From Diplodia intermedia (Eukaryota > Ascomycota > Dothideomycetes > Botryosphaeriales > Botryosphaeriaceae), in the NCBI GenBank assembly GCA_021495925.1, contig JAKEKT010000038.1, positions 186,001 to 250,000 on the forward strand: a stretch of DNA of 64,000 nt, read 5' to 3'. This document shows positions 1 through 9,336 of the stretch, in pieces. The notes under the pieces are model-generated. The model worked only from the letters and a program-made list of their open reading frames with translations. It made no database searches and was not told the origin of the DNA. Made by a program: the position numbers and the translations under genes. Every line of letters begins with the position of its first letter. The first letter of the stretch is position 1.

Positions 1-1089
1 TTCATCGAGCGCCTGGACTGGGTCGCCGACGTCTTCTGCAACTTCCGCGGCATGGGCTGGAACTGGCGCATCTCCGGGCTCGCGCCGCCCCCTCGCTGGG
101 TGCAGGAGCAGCTGCACGCAAACTCGGGCACGCCGCTCTCCCCCAAGCCGGACACGCACCGCGGCGCCGACGGCACGCGGCAGCCGCAGACGCGCGGCGA
201 GGCGCTCCGGGCCGGCTGGACCACCCTCGTCACGGGCTATCTGCTGCTGGACCTGTTCAAGGTCGTCGTGCTGCACGACGCCTACTTCTGGGGCGTCGTC
301 GACGCGCCCGCGCCCGCCTTCCTCCCCTCCTTCGTCCGCGCCTCCCCCGTCCTCACCCGCTCCTACCGGCTCCTCGTCACCCTCTCCGCCATCAAATGGG
401 CCCTCGCCGCCATCTTCGCCCTCGCCCCCATCGCCTTCGTCGGCCTGCTCGGGCCCCGCGTCATCGGCGCCCGCGCCTGCGCCTGGATGTACCCGGACAC
501 CTTCGGCGCCTTCGCGCCGACGGTGCTGGACAAGGGGCTCGCGGGCTGGTGGGGCGGGTGGTGGCACCAGACGTTCCGCTTCGCCTTCGAGGCGCCGTCC
601 AAACGCCTCATCGCCGCACTCAGCCTACCACCCCGCAGCCTCCCGGCAAAGGCGATCCAGCTCCTCACCGCCTTCGCCCTCTCCGGCTGCCTGCACGCCG
701 CCGGCAGCCACACCCAGGCCGGCCGCACGCATCCCCTCGCCGGCCCCTTCGCCTTCTTCGTCCTCCAGGCCTTCGGCGTCGTCGCGCAGATGCTGCTCGT
801 CCGCGCGCTGCGCGTCGCCGTGCCGCCGTCATGTACGCCTAGGTGGGTGCGGCGGGCGGGCAACTTTGCGTTCGTGCACGTCTGGTTCTACTACACCGCG
901 CCGCTGCTCGCCGACGATTTCGCGCGCGGCGGCATCTGGCTGTTCGAGCCCGTCCCGCTGAGCCCGCTGCGCGCCATGGGGTTTGGCGACGCGGATGCTC
1001 ATTGGAATTGCTGGAGGAGCCGGGAGGGCTCGGATTGGGTGAGGTGGGTTGGTGGGAGGAGGTGGTGGGAGAGCGGGGTTGCGTTCTAA
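1..1089 (+). CDS. Wax-synthase-like membrane O-acyltransferase, 3' part
   Basis: The frame is open from base 1 to the stop at 1087-1089, so the gene starts outside the window; about 362 residues are present. It has several hydrophobic segments (for example around 230-340 and 370-470) and a WWHQTFRF motif near 560-585. That motif matches the W-H-x-x-F-R signature of the fungal wax synthase/MBOAT-like family, which transfers acyl or acetyl groups to alcohols and terpenoid or trichothecene-type products in ER membranes. A later FVHVWFYY segment near 870-895 also fits. The family assignment rests on motif and hydrophobicity; the substrate cannot be told. Such genes often sit in secondary-metabolite clusters, and any such cluster would lie to the left, outside this window. 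Confidence 0.75.
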   Translation, partial: FIERLDWVADVFCNFRGMGWNWRISGLAPPPRWVQEQLHANSGTPLSPKPDTHRGADGTRQPQTRGEALRAGWTTLVTGYLLLDLFKVVVLHDAYFWGVVDAPAPAFLPSFVRASPVLTRSYRLLVTLSAIKWALAAIFALAPIAFVGLLGPRVIGARACAWMYPDTFGAFAPTVLDKGLAGWWGGWWHQTFRFAFEAPSKRLIAALSLPPRSLPAKAIQLLTAFALSGCLHAAGSHTQAGRTHPLAGPFAFFVLQAFGVVAQMLLVRALRVAVPPSCTPRWVRRAGNFAFVHVWFYYTAPLLADDFARGGIWLFEPVPLSPLRAMGFGDADAHWNCWRSREGSDWVRWVGGRRWWESGVAF

Positions 1090-1225
1090 AGGTCTTTTTT
1101 TCCTTTTGTCCGGCTAGGGGGGGTCTGGGTAGAATAATGAGTGGATGGGCGGGCGAGGTGTGTTAGCTGCTGTAGATGTGTGACCGTCATTTACTTGCTG
1201 AGTTGTAGATGAATATGTTAGAACT

Positions 1226-1260
1226 AGCATAGCATAGCGTAGCATAGCGTAGCATAGCAT
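1226..1260. repeat. AGCRT pentanucleotide microsatellite
   Basis: Seven tandem units of AGCAT or AGCGT lie directly next to each other in the 3' flank of the acyltransferase gene. Confidence 0.9.
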
Positions 1261-1964
1261 TTCAGGGTATATAGAAGAGAAGAACCTTTTTCCCTTCACT
1301 GAGATAGGACATGAAGATGTGTTTCATGCAGAGATTACAGCAGATGTTGTGCTCAACTCAGAACAGAACAGAGAAAGCGCCGAGCTCAGTTCAGCAACAC
1401 ATCCGATTTATCTCGCACCAAGGATCAGCGGAAGACCGACAGAAGCTTCAACATCTGGCAAGACTTGAATGAGCGGAGAATGGAAAGACCGCCGGAATAC
1501 TTTTCTTACGTGCACGCGTGGCTAATTACAAAGACTCTATGAACAAAAAGATTAACACGTCTCGGAGAAGTGAACGTCCACCATCCTTCTTTTCCTTCGT
1601 AAAATCCAGATGCCCTTTAGAGGCCAGACCAGACCGTGGTAGTAAAATGCCGGAGTATTTCCCATACGCCTCTATTGCATGCTGGTTTCCCTCTCGGTGC
1701 TCTCTTTCTTGCACTTTACCTTATCATGTCCCCTCCGACCATCCTTTTCCATAACCTATTACTTCCGACCCCAAAATACCATTTCCGCGTCGAACGCATA
1801 CTAAACTCGTATAAGGGCAATGTGAGGGAGATATAGCGAGCGAGATATAAAGCGAGTGAGGTATTACAACAAAAAAAAAGGGCAAAAAAGAAGAAATTTG
1901 TCCAGACAACGACCGTATATGAAAGTGAGAAGAAAGCGAAAAGAGAAAGAAGCGATGAAGAAGA

Positions 1965-1994
1965 CTCAAAGTCAAAGTCAAACTCAAACTCAAA
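1965..1994. repeat. STCAAA hexanucleotide microsatellite
   Basis: Five tandem units of CTCAAA or GTCAAA lie just beyond the 3' end of the large minus-strand gene. Confidence 0.85.
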
Positions 1995-2057
1995 CCCCAC
2001 AAAAAAAAAGATTTAATACCGTCGCACCAGCATTCCACACCGCACCAGCCCCATCCC

Positions 2058-5000
2058 CTACGCAAACACCCCATCCCTCATCTTCCCCCTCGCCAGCCTC
2101 TCCATCTCCATCCTGATCCTGCGATCCTCCTCCTCCCGCCTCTTCGCCTCCTCCCTCTGCTCCTTCTCCCGCCACAGCCGCGCCGCCTCCTCCCTCGCCG
2201 CCATCACGCCGTCGCCGACGAGATCCCGGCCCCAGACCACCGGCTCCGCCTCCAACGGCTGCTGATTCTGCTGCTGCTTGTGCTGCTGCTGCGTCGAAGG
2301 GGATGGGGAGGAGGCGGAAGATTTGGTGCCCTCGGCGCCTTGCCGTTGCCTCTCCGCCCGCGCGTTCTCGGCGTTGGCCCGCTCGTTCTCGGCGAGCCCG
2401 GCGCGCGCCTTGTGCTGCATGCGGCTGAGCGCCGTCGAGTGCGAGTTGGCCGTGTCGTTGCTGCGGGCGCTCGTGGCGTGGCCGTGGCCGTGGCCGTAAA
2501 CGTGGTGGGCGTGCGGGTGCGGCGGCGGGAACGGGAGGTGGTAGGCGGACGCGGCGGTTCCGCTTCCTACTGCTGCTGCGCGAGCTGGGTGTTGGTGTTG
2601 GGACGGCTGTGGGAGGAGGAGCTGGGGCTGGGTTTGTTGTTGGAGGTGGAAATGTTGCGGGATGGTTGGGAGGACGGGAGTGACGGTCGTGCTGCTGCCG
2701 CCGAAGGTGGCGGCGGCCGTGCCGTGGCTGGTGCCCGGGCGAGGAGGGTAGGCGTTGCGCGTTGGTTGGGGCCTGCCGTGGGAGGTGCTCGGTCGAGGTG
2801 GTTGGTAGGCGGAGCGTGAGGCGCCGTGAGACGTGCTCGGGCGGGGTGGTTGGAGGGTTTGCTGGGAGGGTTTGCGAAGCGGTTCTGGAACAGGTACGTT
2901 GTGGGCATGGGCGACAAGTCCACCCGCGGTGGGTGGGTGAGCGAAGGGTTGCAGTTGGCTCGATGAATGGGCATGGCGGAGAGGGCTTTGGTGGTGCTGT
3001 ATGGATGGAACATTCGCGGGCGCCGAGTGTTGGCGTTGCGTGGGCATTTGCCGTTGTTGCGCAGGCATCACTTGACTCTCGCAATAGCCCGGTTGTGGTT
3101 GCTGGTAGTATTGGCGATTATTAATGTTGTAGGCCTGGTGTTGCGGCTGGGTGGCGGTCTGAACGTTGTTCACGGCGTAGCTAGCCAGGCGCAGGTTTGA
3201 CGGTTGTTGTGCGAGTTTTTGATTGCGGTGTGCCGGGTGCTGTGTTTGTCTGCCGACTGGTTTCTGCTGCTGCTTCACAAGCCTCTCCACGATATCTTGC
3301 GACCGGATAGGAGCCGAATGCTTGAGATTGCTGGGCCGTTGCCTCTTTTCATCCTGGCTTGGGTCGAACTGCACCTGTTTGGGTTGCTGTCGAGGCCGCC
3401 CGTTATGGTACCTGAGGGACGACTGAGAAGTCTGCTGCGCAACCTTGGTGGGCGGGGATAGCCGTTGGGAATTACTGCGAGCGTGCTCGCCATTCAGCTC
3501 CGGCTCAGGTCGATTGCATGGTTGTTGTTCAGATCCGAATGTTGCTGCCGAGTAGTTTGACTGAGCGTAGATCGGAGTTGCAGGCTTGAGTGTACGCAGT
3601 CTTGTTCCGGGCATTTTGAGTGCTGAAGGGAGAGCTTGCGTCTGAGTAGCACACTGTACGGACATGTCAGGCTGGGAATCGAGGGTCTGTAAAGCAGAGA
3701 AATCGGAGAAGGAGGCGGTCGTGGTTGGGTCTGGAAGGTCGTGGAGAGCATTGATGACGGTTTCATCCAGAGTCCGGCCCGATGCATCAATATCATGCAT
3801 CGCCTCGTGTTGCTGCGAAGCCTCCGGGGCTGCCGGGATCTCTGCAGTGGCCACAGGCGAGTCGGACAGGGTCTCGGTCCAAGCTATGACTCGATCCGGG
3901 TTCCCTGGCGTTGATCGCGATGACGCAGTATCAGGCGGCGTGAGCAGCCCGTGCGCGTCGTTCTTGAGCTGGGCCTGGAAGTCCTCCCACCCGCGCTGGC
4001 GCATCTCCAGCTCCGTCAGCTTGCGGCGCTGCTCGACGAAGCGCGTGGATATGTTTGCTACCGTCTTCTCCAGCTCCTCGCGCTTCAGGGATATCTCGCC
4101 TTTTTCCATCGCCAGCCGGTTTTTCTCGTATTCAAGCTCAGCAATACGACCAGCGAATATTTCCTTTTCTCGTTTCTGCCGGCGCCTTTCTTCATCGAGC
4201 TGGTCCAGGCCTCGATTGAGCAGTTCGTCCTGGCGGCTATCTGCTTTGGCTTTCGCTACCCGCCGTTCTATTTCCCCTGAGCTAGGAACTGCAGAATAAC
4301 TAGCCCGACCACGGCGGGCCGGTAGTCGCTTGGCAATAGAATAGCCTTGAAACAGATTGCCAACGCTCGCAGACCCGTGGCGCGACTGCAGGGAATATCT
4401 GGCACTATGGCTGTCCGGGCCTGCGGGACCAGCCGGCTCCTCCGGATGGGGATAGAACGACGAGGGCGGCCCGCCCCTCATCCACTCTGCAGAGCGCACA
4501 GTATTTGAGGAATCATGGCCAACCCGCTCTTGCATTTCAAACATTGAAACCGGCCGAGCGCGCCGCTGAGATCGCCCGGGCACGGCATGCACCGACCCCG
4601 AAAGCTCGGATTCGGCGTCCGACAAGGCATCCGACTTACTAGGCTCGGTATCAGAAACGGTGGCGCCGTGCGAACTGCCAAAATCGACGTCCGCGACACC
4701 ATGCGAGGTAGGCGATGTGCAAGTGGACGTCTTTGGCATGTCCTTCTTCTCTGGTTGGGAGGTGGGGCTGACTGGCTCATCGCTGAGCTTGCGTCTTGCA
4801 GGTGCGAACAGAGGCTCCTGGTCATTGGGGCGATCAAGCGCTCTCAGGCCGTGGTACTGCGGTTGTTCCGGAGGCGGAGGCTCTCTTTGAGACCGCAACG
4901 TGGGCATTCGAAGCTCGTCCCGCGACAGCCTCCGTTCACGCACGACCTCAGCTCTAATCGAGGGGTTATAGCGGAGATCGTCGACGATAGGCGAGGCATG

Positions 5001-5933
5001 CGAATCCACCCGGCCATGGCCACGATAGCTGGACGCCTTGGGGCTGGGAGCCTTGTCGGCGCCCGAATAGAAACTTTGCTGATCCTCGGGCCCGCCGCCA
5101 CCCTGAAACGGAAACCTGTAAGGCTCGACCGACATCTTGCCTTGAGACGCGGTTTCATCGTCCTGCTCTAGGCCTTGGTCGCCCACGGCCGTCTGCGCTG
5201 TCCGGTCCAAGTCGACCTCGGAAAGATCATCCTTCTCGTCCGTCGTCTCCAGGTCACAGCTGCAGTCAGAACCACATTCCGACGATCCAAAGCTTGAACG
5301 AGACTCGGCGTCGAACTGGATCTGGGTTTGAAGGCGGGGCAGACGCGGTTTCTTGTCTTGTGGCTCTGCTGAAGGAGCCAAGTAGTCCGACGGTGGCTCT
5401 TCGGACGGCAACTGTGGTTCTAGATCTGTCTGGGTCTCTGGCTCAAAGTCGTCTGCGACTGATTCCACGTAAGGCTGCAGCCTCAATGCCGGTTTGTCGG
5501 GAGGCTCTGATTCTGGTGCCGCCTTGTCTCCCTCCGCCAGGCCACCGCCATTGTCGGCAGGCTCGAGCGCGCCGCTTGACCTCTTCTCCCTCTCCTCCCT
5601 GTTCGTTGTTTTGATGCGTTTGCCGCCCACTCGCCTTACTGCGTTTTTGACGCCCTTGAACAGGCCCATGGCGCGAGCAATTGGGGGGCGCCGGTTCCTC
5701 GATGGCGTCTCGGGCTGAGGCTGGGCGGGCGGGTCAAGAACGAGTGAGGCGAGTTGAGTCTCGAGCGAATGGGGAATGAGGGGATTGATGGGGATGGACG
5801 ACGTAGGCGACGGGAATAATGACGCCGGCTGCCACGGCGGGGAGGCGGCGGGCGCAGCGGCCAGCGCGGGTGCATCTTCTTTTGTTGAGGAGAGCTGCGG
5901 GGTGGGCGAGCGGCTGCGAGGCGGCGGAGCCAT
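2058..5933 (-). CDS. Large disordered coiled-coil protein (1291 aa)
   Basis: A single intron-free frame encodes 1291 residues from an ATG at 5933 (MAPPPRSRSPTPQ). The same frame stays open about 100 codons further upstream, but those codons do not look coding and no better start is seen. The protein is mostly low-complexity: Ser/Pro/Glu-rich in the N-terminal half and Gln/His/Pro-rich in the C-terminal half. There is a clear charged coiled coil at about residues 560-645 (repeated ELEYEKNRL, LKREELEKTV-type heptads) and a second one, rich in R/E/K, at about 1245-1288. Residues around 1020-1070 hold three copies of a PPRPSTSHG-type repeat. I recognise no enzymatic domain. A scaffold or cytoskeleton-associated role is possible, but only by inference from the coils and disorder. 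Confidence 0.8.
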   Translation of the reverse strand: MAPPPRSRSPTPQLSSTKEDAPALAAAPAASPPWQPASLFPSPTSSIPINPLIPHSLETQLASLVLDPPAQPQPETPSRNRRPPIARAMGLFKGVKNAVRRVGGKRIKTTNREEREKRSSGALEPADNGGGLAEGDKAAPESEPPDKPALRLQPYVESVADDFEPETQTDLEPQLPSEEPPSDYLAPSAEPQDKKPRLPRLQTQIQFDAESRSSFGSSECGSDCSCDLETTDEKDDLSEVDLDRTAQTAVGDQGLEQDDETASQGKMSVEPYRFPFQGGGGPEDQQSFYSGADKAPSPKASSYRGHGRVDSHASPIVDDLRYNPSIRAEVVRERRLSRDELRMPTLRSQREPPPPEQPQYHGLRALDRPNDQEPLFAPARRKLSDEPVSPTSQPEKKDMPKTSTCTSPTSHGVADVDFGSSHGATVSDTEPSKSDALSDAESELSGSVHAVPGRSQRRARPVSMFEMQERVGHDSSNTVRSAEWMRGGPPSSFYPHPEEPAGPAGPDSHSARYSLQSRHGSASVGNLFQGYSIAKRLPARRGRASYSAVPSSGEIERRVAKAKADSRQDELLNRGLDQLDEERRRQKREKEIFAGRIAELEYEKNRLAMEKGEISLKREELEKTVANISTRFVEQRRKLTELEMRQRGWEDFQAQLKNDAHGLLTPPDTASSRSTPGNPDRVIAWTETLSDSPVATAEIPAAPEASQQHEAMHDIDASGRTLDETVINALHDLPDPTTTASFSDFSALQTLDSQPDMSVQCATQTQALPSALKMPGTRLRTLKPATPIYAQSNYSAATFGSEQQPCNRPEPELNGEHARSNSQRLSPPTKVAQQTSQSSLRYHNGRPRQQPKQVQFDPSQDEKRQRPSNLKHSAPIRSQDIVERLVKQQQKPVGRQTQHPAHRNQKLAQQPSNLRLASYAVNNVQTATQPQHQAYNINNRQYYQQPQPGYCESQVMPAQQRQMPTQRQHSAPANVPSIQHHQSPLRHAHSSSQLQPFAHPPTAGGLVAHAHNVPVPEPLRKPSQQTLQPPRPSTSHGASRSAYQPPRPSTSHGRPQPTRNAYPPRPGTSHGTAAATFGGSSTTVTPVLPTIPQHFHLQQQTQPQLLLPQPSQHQHPARAAAVGSGTAASAYHLPFPPPHPHAHHVYGHGHGHATSARSNDTANSHSTALSRMQHKARAGLAENERANAENARAERQRQGAEGTKSSASSPSPSTQQQHKQQQNQQPLEAEPVVWGRDLVGDGVMAAREEAARLWREKEQREEAKRREEEDRRIRMEMERLARGKMRDGVFA

Positions 5934-6387
5934 GGTTGTGCGGCTCTTAGTGTACTCCCGCAGGGTCCTGCTAGGGCGGCTGAGCGGCGGCAACGCTGAG
6001 GGCGGCGGCGACAGGGAGAGCGGCGAGGCAAATATGCGGATGACGAAAGAAAGACACAATCCGGTGGCGTGCACTCTAACCCGCGGCCGTCTATTTTTCT
6101 TATATGCAACATGCGCGCTAAAGTCTATACCGTCGGACCATCCCACTTGCGTGGTGTTGAGTTGCCCTTCGCCGCAAGCGATCAGGAATGCACAGGAACG
6201 TCGCGACCCATCTATCGCGCCGTACTCCCGCACCGCGCAAGCCGACCTGGCCGATCTCTGTCTGGTAGCCGATCGGTTCGCCGGCGCCTTAGGCTGGAGC
6301 GGGGTTAATGCGTTCGAACCAGAGCTGAAGCAGGCGGAGCGCTGCCCGCTCCATCACGCCAGCCCGCTCCCTTTGCGCCGCACCCTC

Positions 6388-7535
6388 TCAATCCGTCTCA
6401 TGGTCGCCCTCCGGATGCCAGATCCTTGGGAGGTAGAACTTGGTGTTTTCGTACACTAGAAACGTCACGCAAGTGGTCGGCAAGACGCGCACGATGTTTG
6501 GCAGCAACCTGGTCATCGTCAGCCATGTGATCATCCCTCGGTCCAGAGAGCCTTAAGTCTTACCCCTTGTAAAAACCAGACGCTCCCTCCCTGATCCAAA
6601 TCTGCGTTACCACGTCCCGCGCCGATCGATAGGCCGCGCTTGCGTCGTACGTCTGCAGCCTGGACCGCACAACCTGGTACGGGTACGTGATGCTACCCGC
6701 AAAGATCTTCGATGACGCGCTGAGATACAGGTAGTCAAAGTTGCTCAGCTCCGACCTCCCGCCAATCTGGCTGCCCCGGTAGTACTTCAGCTGCTCGTAT
6801 GCCATGAACTGGATTGCGCCGTGGGAGACGCCGAACAGAGACGGGATGAGGCCGCGATAGAAGCCTGGAATGCCCTCGGTGCGCAGGATTTCCGACGCTC
6901 CGTGTGCGATGCCCTGGTAGGCGCCGGGGGTGTTGCGACCGGTCGAGAGCATTCGAGTCTTGATGACCCAGATTGGATTCGTGCAGACGGCCGTCATGAT
7001 GCCCGTTCGAGTGTCAGCAAGTTTCTTCCGGCGGTGACGACGCAGAATTACCTGCTATGCCCGAGGACAGGAAATAGTCAGAGGAAGCAAGCCTCTGGCC
7101 ATGCCCGCGAGACGACTTGAAGAGGTCCTTCAGGTTGCGGTACCTCGAAGAGATTAGCCACAGCCTGCACATCAGCAAGCGCGTCTACCTACCACAGGAA
7201 ATACAGCCCCCAGCTGACAGAGTTTCCTATCATGTTCGGCATCAAGCCGCGATACAGGGCGCCAACGTTGCCCTCATTGCGGACAATGTTGCGGAGTATG
7301 TGAAACGAGTTTCCCCATCGCGGCGAATGGGTCTGGTCGACTGTCGAGCCGTCAACTACGGACACGGAGGCGGCGGAGGGGCGGACTCACGCTGTAGGCG
7401 GGTCTTCAGCACATCGAACGGATGGGCGACAAGGGTTGCAATCAGCCCGGCGGAAAACCCGGCGACAGTCTCGACGATGGATGGCGAGATAGACGAAGAT
7501 GGCTTGCCGTCTATCGGAGGATAGACTCTGGGCAT
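6388..7535 (-). CDS. FLX1: Mitochondrial carrier, FAD/folate type (FLX1-like)
   Basis: Five exons give 314 residues: 7391-7535, 7193-7340, 7052-7143, 6564-7002 and 6388-6508. The family moves FAD or folate across the inner mitochondrial membrane. All three carrier repeats are visible: HPFDVLKTRLQ near residue 40, NPIWVIKTRM in the second repeat and YPYQVVRSRLQ in the third. The Trp in the second signature, where most carriers have an acidic residue, is typical of the FLX1/SLC25A32 branch. The C-terminus RVLPTTCVTFLVYEN also fits that branch. The start (MPRVYPPIDG) precedes SPSIVETVAGFSAG, the usual beginning of repeat 1. Introns are 49-55 nt. Intron 3 (7003-7051) has a good GTAATT donor and CTGAC branch site but ends in GG rather than AG; no AG acceptor restores the frame. 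FAD versus folate cannot be decided from sequence. Confidence 0.9.
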
Positions 7536-8588
7536 GGTATGCTAATGAGAGTGACTTGCATGCCGTCGGAGCAGCGGGAGCAGGGGAGCGCGAAGTACTG
7601 TCGCGGGCATGGGTGCGCAGTGGGTCAGCAGTGACATCGTCGGCGGGCGGTGAGCCCTGCGCGATCAACCCCGAGCCCGGGCGCGTGCTTGCCCCTCAGC
7701 GGCGCACCAATGACGTGCTCGTCTCCCGCCTCTCACAGCAATGCACCTTGGCAACATGCAGTCATCAGCAGAAGAATGCGTTTCGTCTGAGTTCGAGCGA
7801 GATCTCTCCTGTCGCTAATCTCCGGAGCTCGATCCGCTTGCGCCTTGGCCTCTGCTGGCATTTGCTGGCGCTGACGCCGTGGACCATCGCTGCATCTTGA
7901 AGAGCTGCACCATCAACGACGTCCCACTTTAAAGCACTTGCTGCTAAGCTTCGACTGTGAGCTTTGCACAGAGCGGCCGTGACGACGCAATAGCTCTCGG
8001 AAAACCGAGATTACTCTCGAGCACACTCAGCACAGTTGTTCCCAAGGCGGATGCATCAACTTGACAATCTACGGGTTAGATGCCTCCGGCCGTCAACGCG
8101 CATCTTCTCTCTGAAGCTTCAACAAGCTTGTTCTTAGCCAATTGCACCGTTTCGAGTTCATGAAAGCTGAGTATTTAGCCAGTGCGAAATGCAATGGGTG
8201 CGTATCATTAGCATGGTCCCGAAAGGCGGCCGTCGATCGCGCAATTCGATGATCATGGAGCTCATATCCTACACAGTGACTGCACGTATCCATGTGTGGT
8301 TTGACAGTAGGGTTCGGAAGAACTGCCACGGACACCGCTGGTCTTGAATCTGGTTCTATCAGGGAACGGGCGGTCTCGTCTGTATTTGGTATATCATCTG
8401 CTCTTACCACAGGTCTTCCTCAACGTACGACGCCATTTAGCAGGCGTGCTCCAGATCGCTTCGCTGGCGCGTTCCGAATCAATCCCTGCCATATGTACAA
8501 CCAAAGCATGCTCTTGAGCTACACCGTCCTGCGCCGACCGTCACATGCAGTTTCTCGCATCTGAACTGGAAACGATATTGGTATTTCT
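7536..8588. other. Intergenic region upstream of FLX1-like gene
   Basis: About 1.05 kb holds the promoter side of the carrier gene and the 3' flank of the complex I subunit gene. The short open frames here (for example on the minus strand at 8093-8410) have no recognisable motif and I do not support them. No repeat or RNA gene is seen. Confidence 0.5.
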
Positions 8589-8903
8589 CTAGTGGTGACC
8601 CTCGCCGTGGTGAGCATGGTCGTCCTTGAGGAAGATTGCCTCATATCCGAGGTAGACGCCGAAAGCAACGGTCGCAATGCCGAGTCCAGGGAAGGCATTC
8701 TTGAAGCGGTTCCATCGCGAGAAGGGGCCAGTGTACCTCCAGTTCTCACTGTACCGTCGCGACCAGTCAGCCATTGCCGCAGATACAGCCGGTATCAACG
8801 AGCAAGCTCCAACTCACCGCCTCCTCCACGGATCGTTTGCGGGCGTGCCGGCGGACGCGGCGAACTTCTTGGGATCGAAACCGGTAATGTTGGGCGGTGC
8901 CAT
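8589..8903 (-). CDS. NADH:ubiquinone oxidoreductase B12 subunit (NDUFB3 type)
   Basis: Two exons (8818-8903 and 8589-8748) give 81 residues, the usual size of the fungal B12 subunit. The 69-nt intron has a GTGAGT donor, a GGCTGACT branch region and a TACAG acceptor. The protein begins MAPPNITGFDPKKF and, across the junction, reads DPWRRRENWRYTGPFSRWN, the conserved D-P-W ... W-R-Y-x-G-P-F block of this accessory subunit. One hydrophobic segment follows (GIATVAFGVYLGYEAIF), then a short His-rich tail (DDHAHHGEGHH). It belongs to the membrane arm of mitochondrial complex I. It is divergently arranged with the POP2/CAF1 gene, with about 430 bp between the starts. Confidence 0.9.
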
Positions 8904-9336
8904 GGTGACCTGTCGGTGGACGTCAGCCGCACGGAGCGGACGGGCGAGGCGAAGCCAGCCGAGGGGCGATTGAGAGCATTGGACGTACGTTGATGCGACC
9001 TCGCAAAGTGCAGGGCGGATGGTTCGCGGGTGGTGTTGCGGGTTGCTTACTAGCCAGCGTGAGATAGGCTGGCGCTCGCTTAATGCCAAGCCCCGGGGGC
9101 TTCAGCGCGGGCCAAGTCCCTCCACCCCGTCGCTGTGACCGACCTCCCGCCAAATGCAGCGCCCAACCTCACCATCACCTCGACGCAACAGCCTTCCACC
9201 CCGCAAGACCGCCGCTTTGCTCCTTCCCGCGAGATCAATCGGCGCCTGATCCTCTTCCGATCGCCCCGACCCGCGACCCGTATGTGCGACCGGCCCCGAC
9301 CTACCTCAGCACTGGCACTCGACCCTCGATAGAAGG
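8904..9336. promoter_or_regulatory. Shared divergent promoter region
   Basis: This 433-bp gap separates the starts of the complex I B12 gene and the POP2/CAF1 gene, so it must hold both promoters. No clear TATA box or specific operator is visible. Confidence 0.5.

Larger units (their letters stand above)
1090..2057. other. Intergenic region between convergent genes
   Basis: This is the 3' flank of two convergent genes. No coding region is supported; short open frames here overlap each other on both strands. It holds two small simple repeats (listed separately) and is more A/T-rich and purine-biased than the flanking genes. Confidence 0.6.

Noticed and set aside
6234..6390. TTCGAACC near 6313 as a tRNA T-arm
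   Set aside because: The flanks do not pair into an acceptor stem or the remaining arms, and it lies just past the carrier gene's 3' end.
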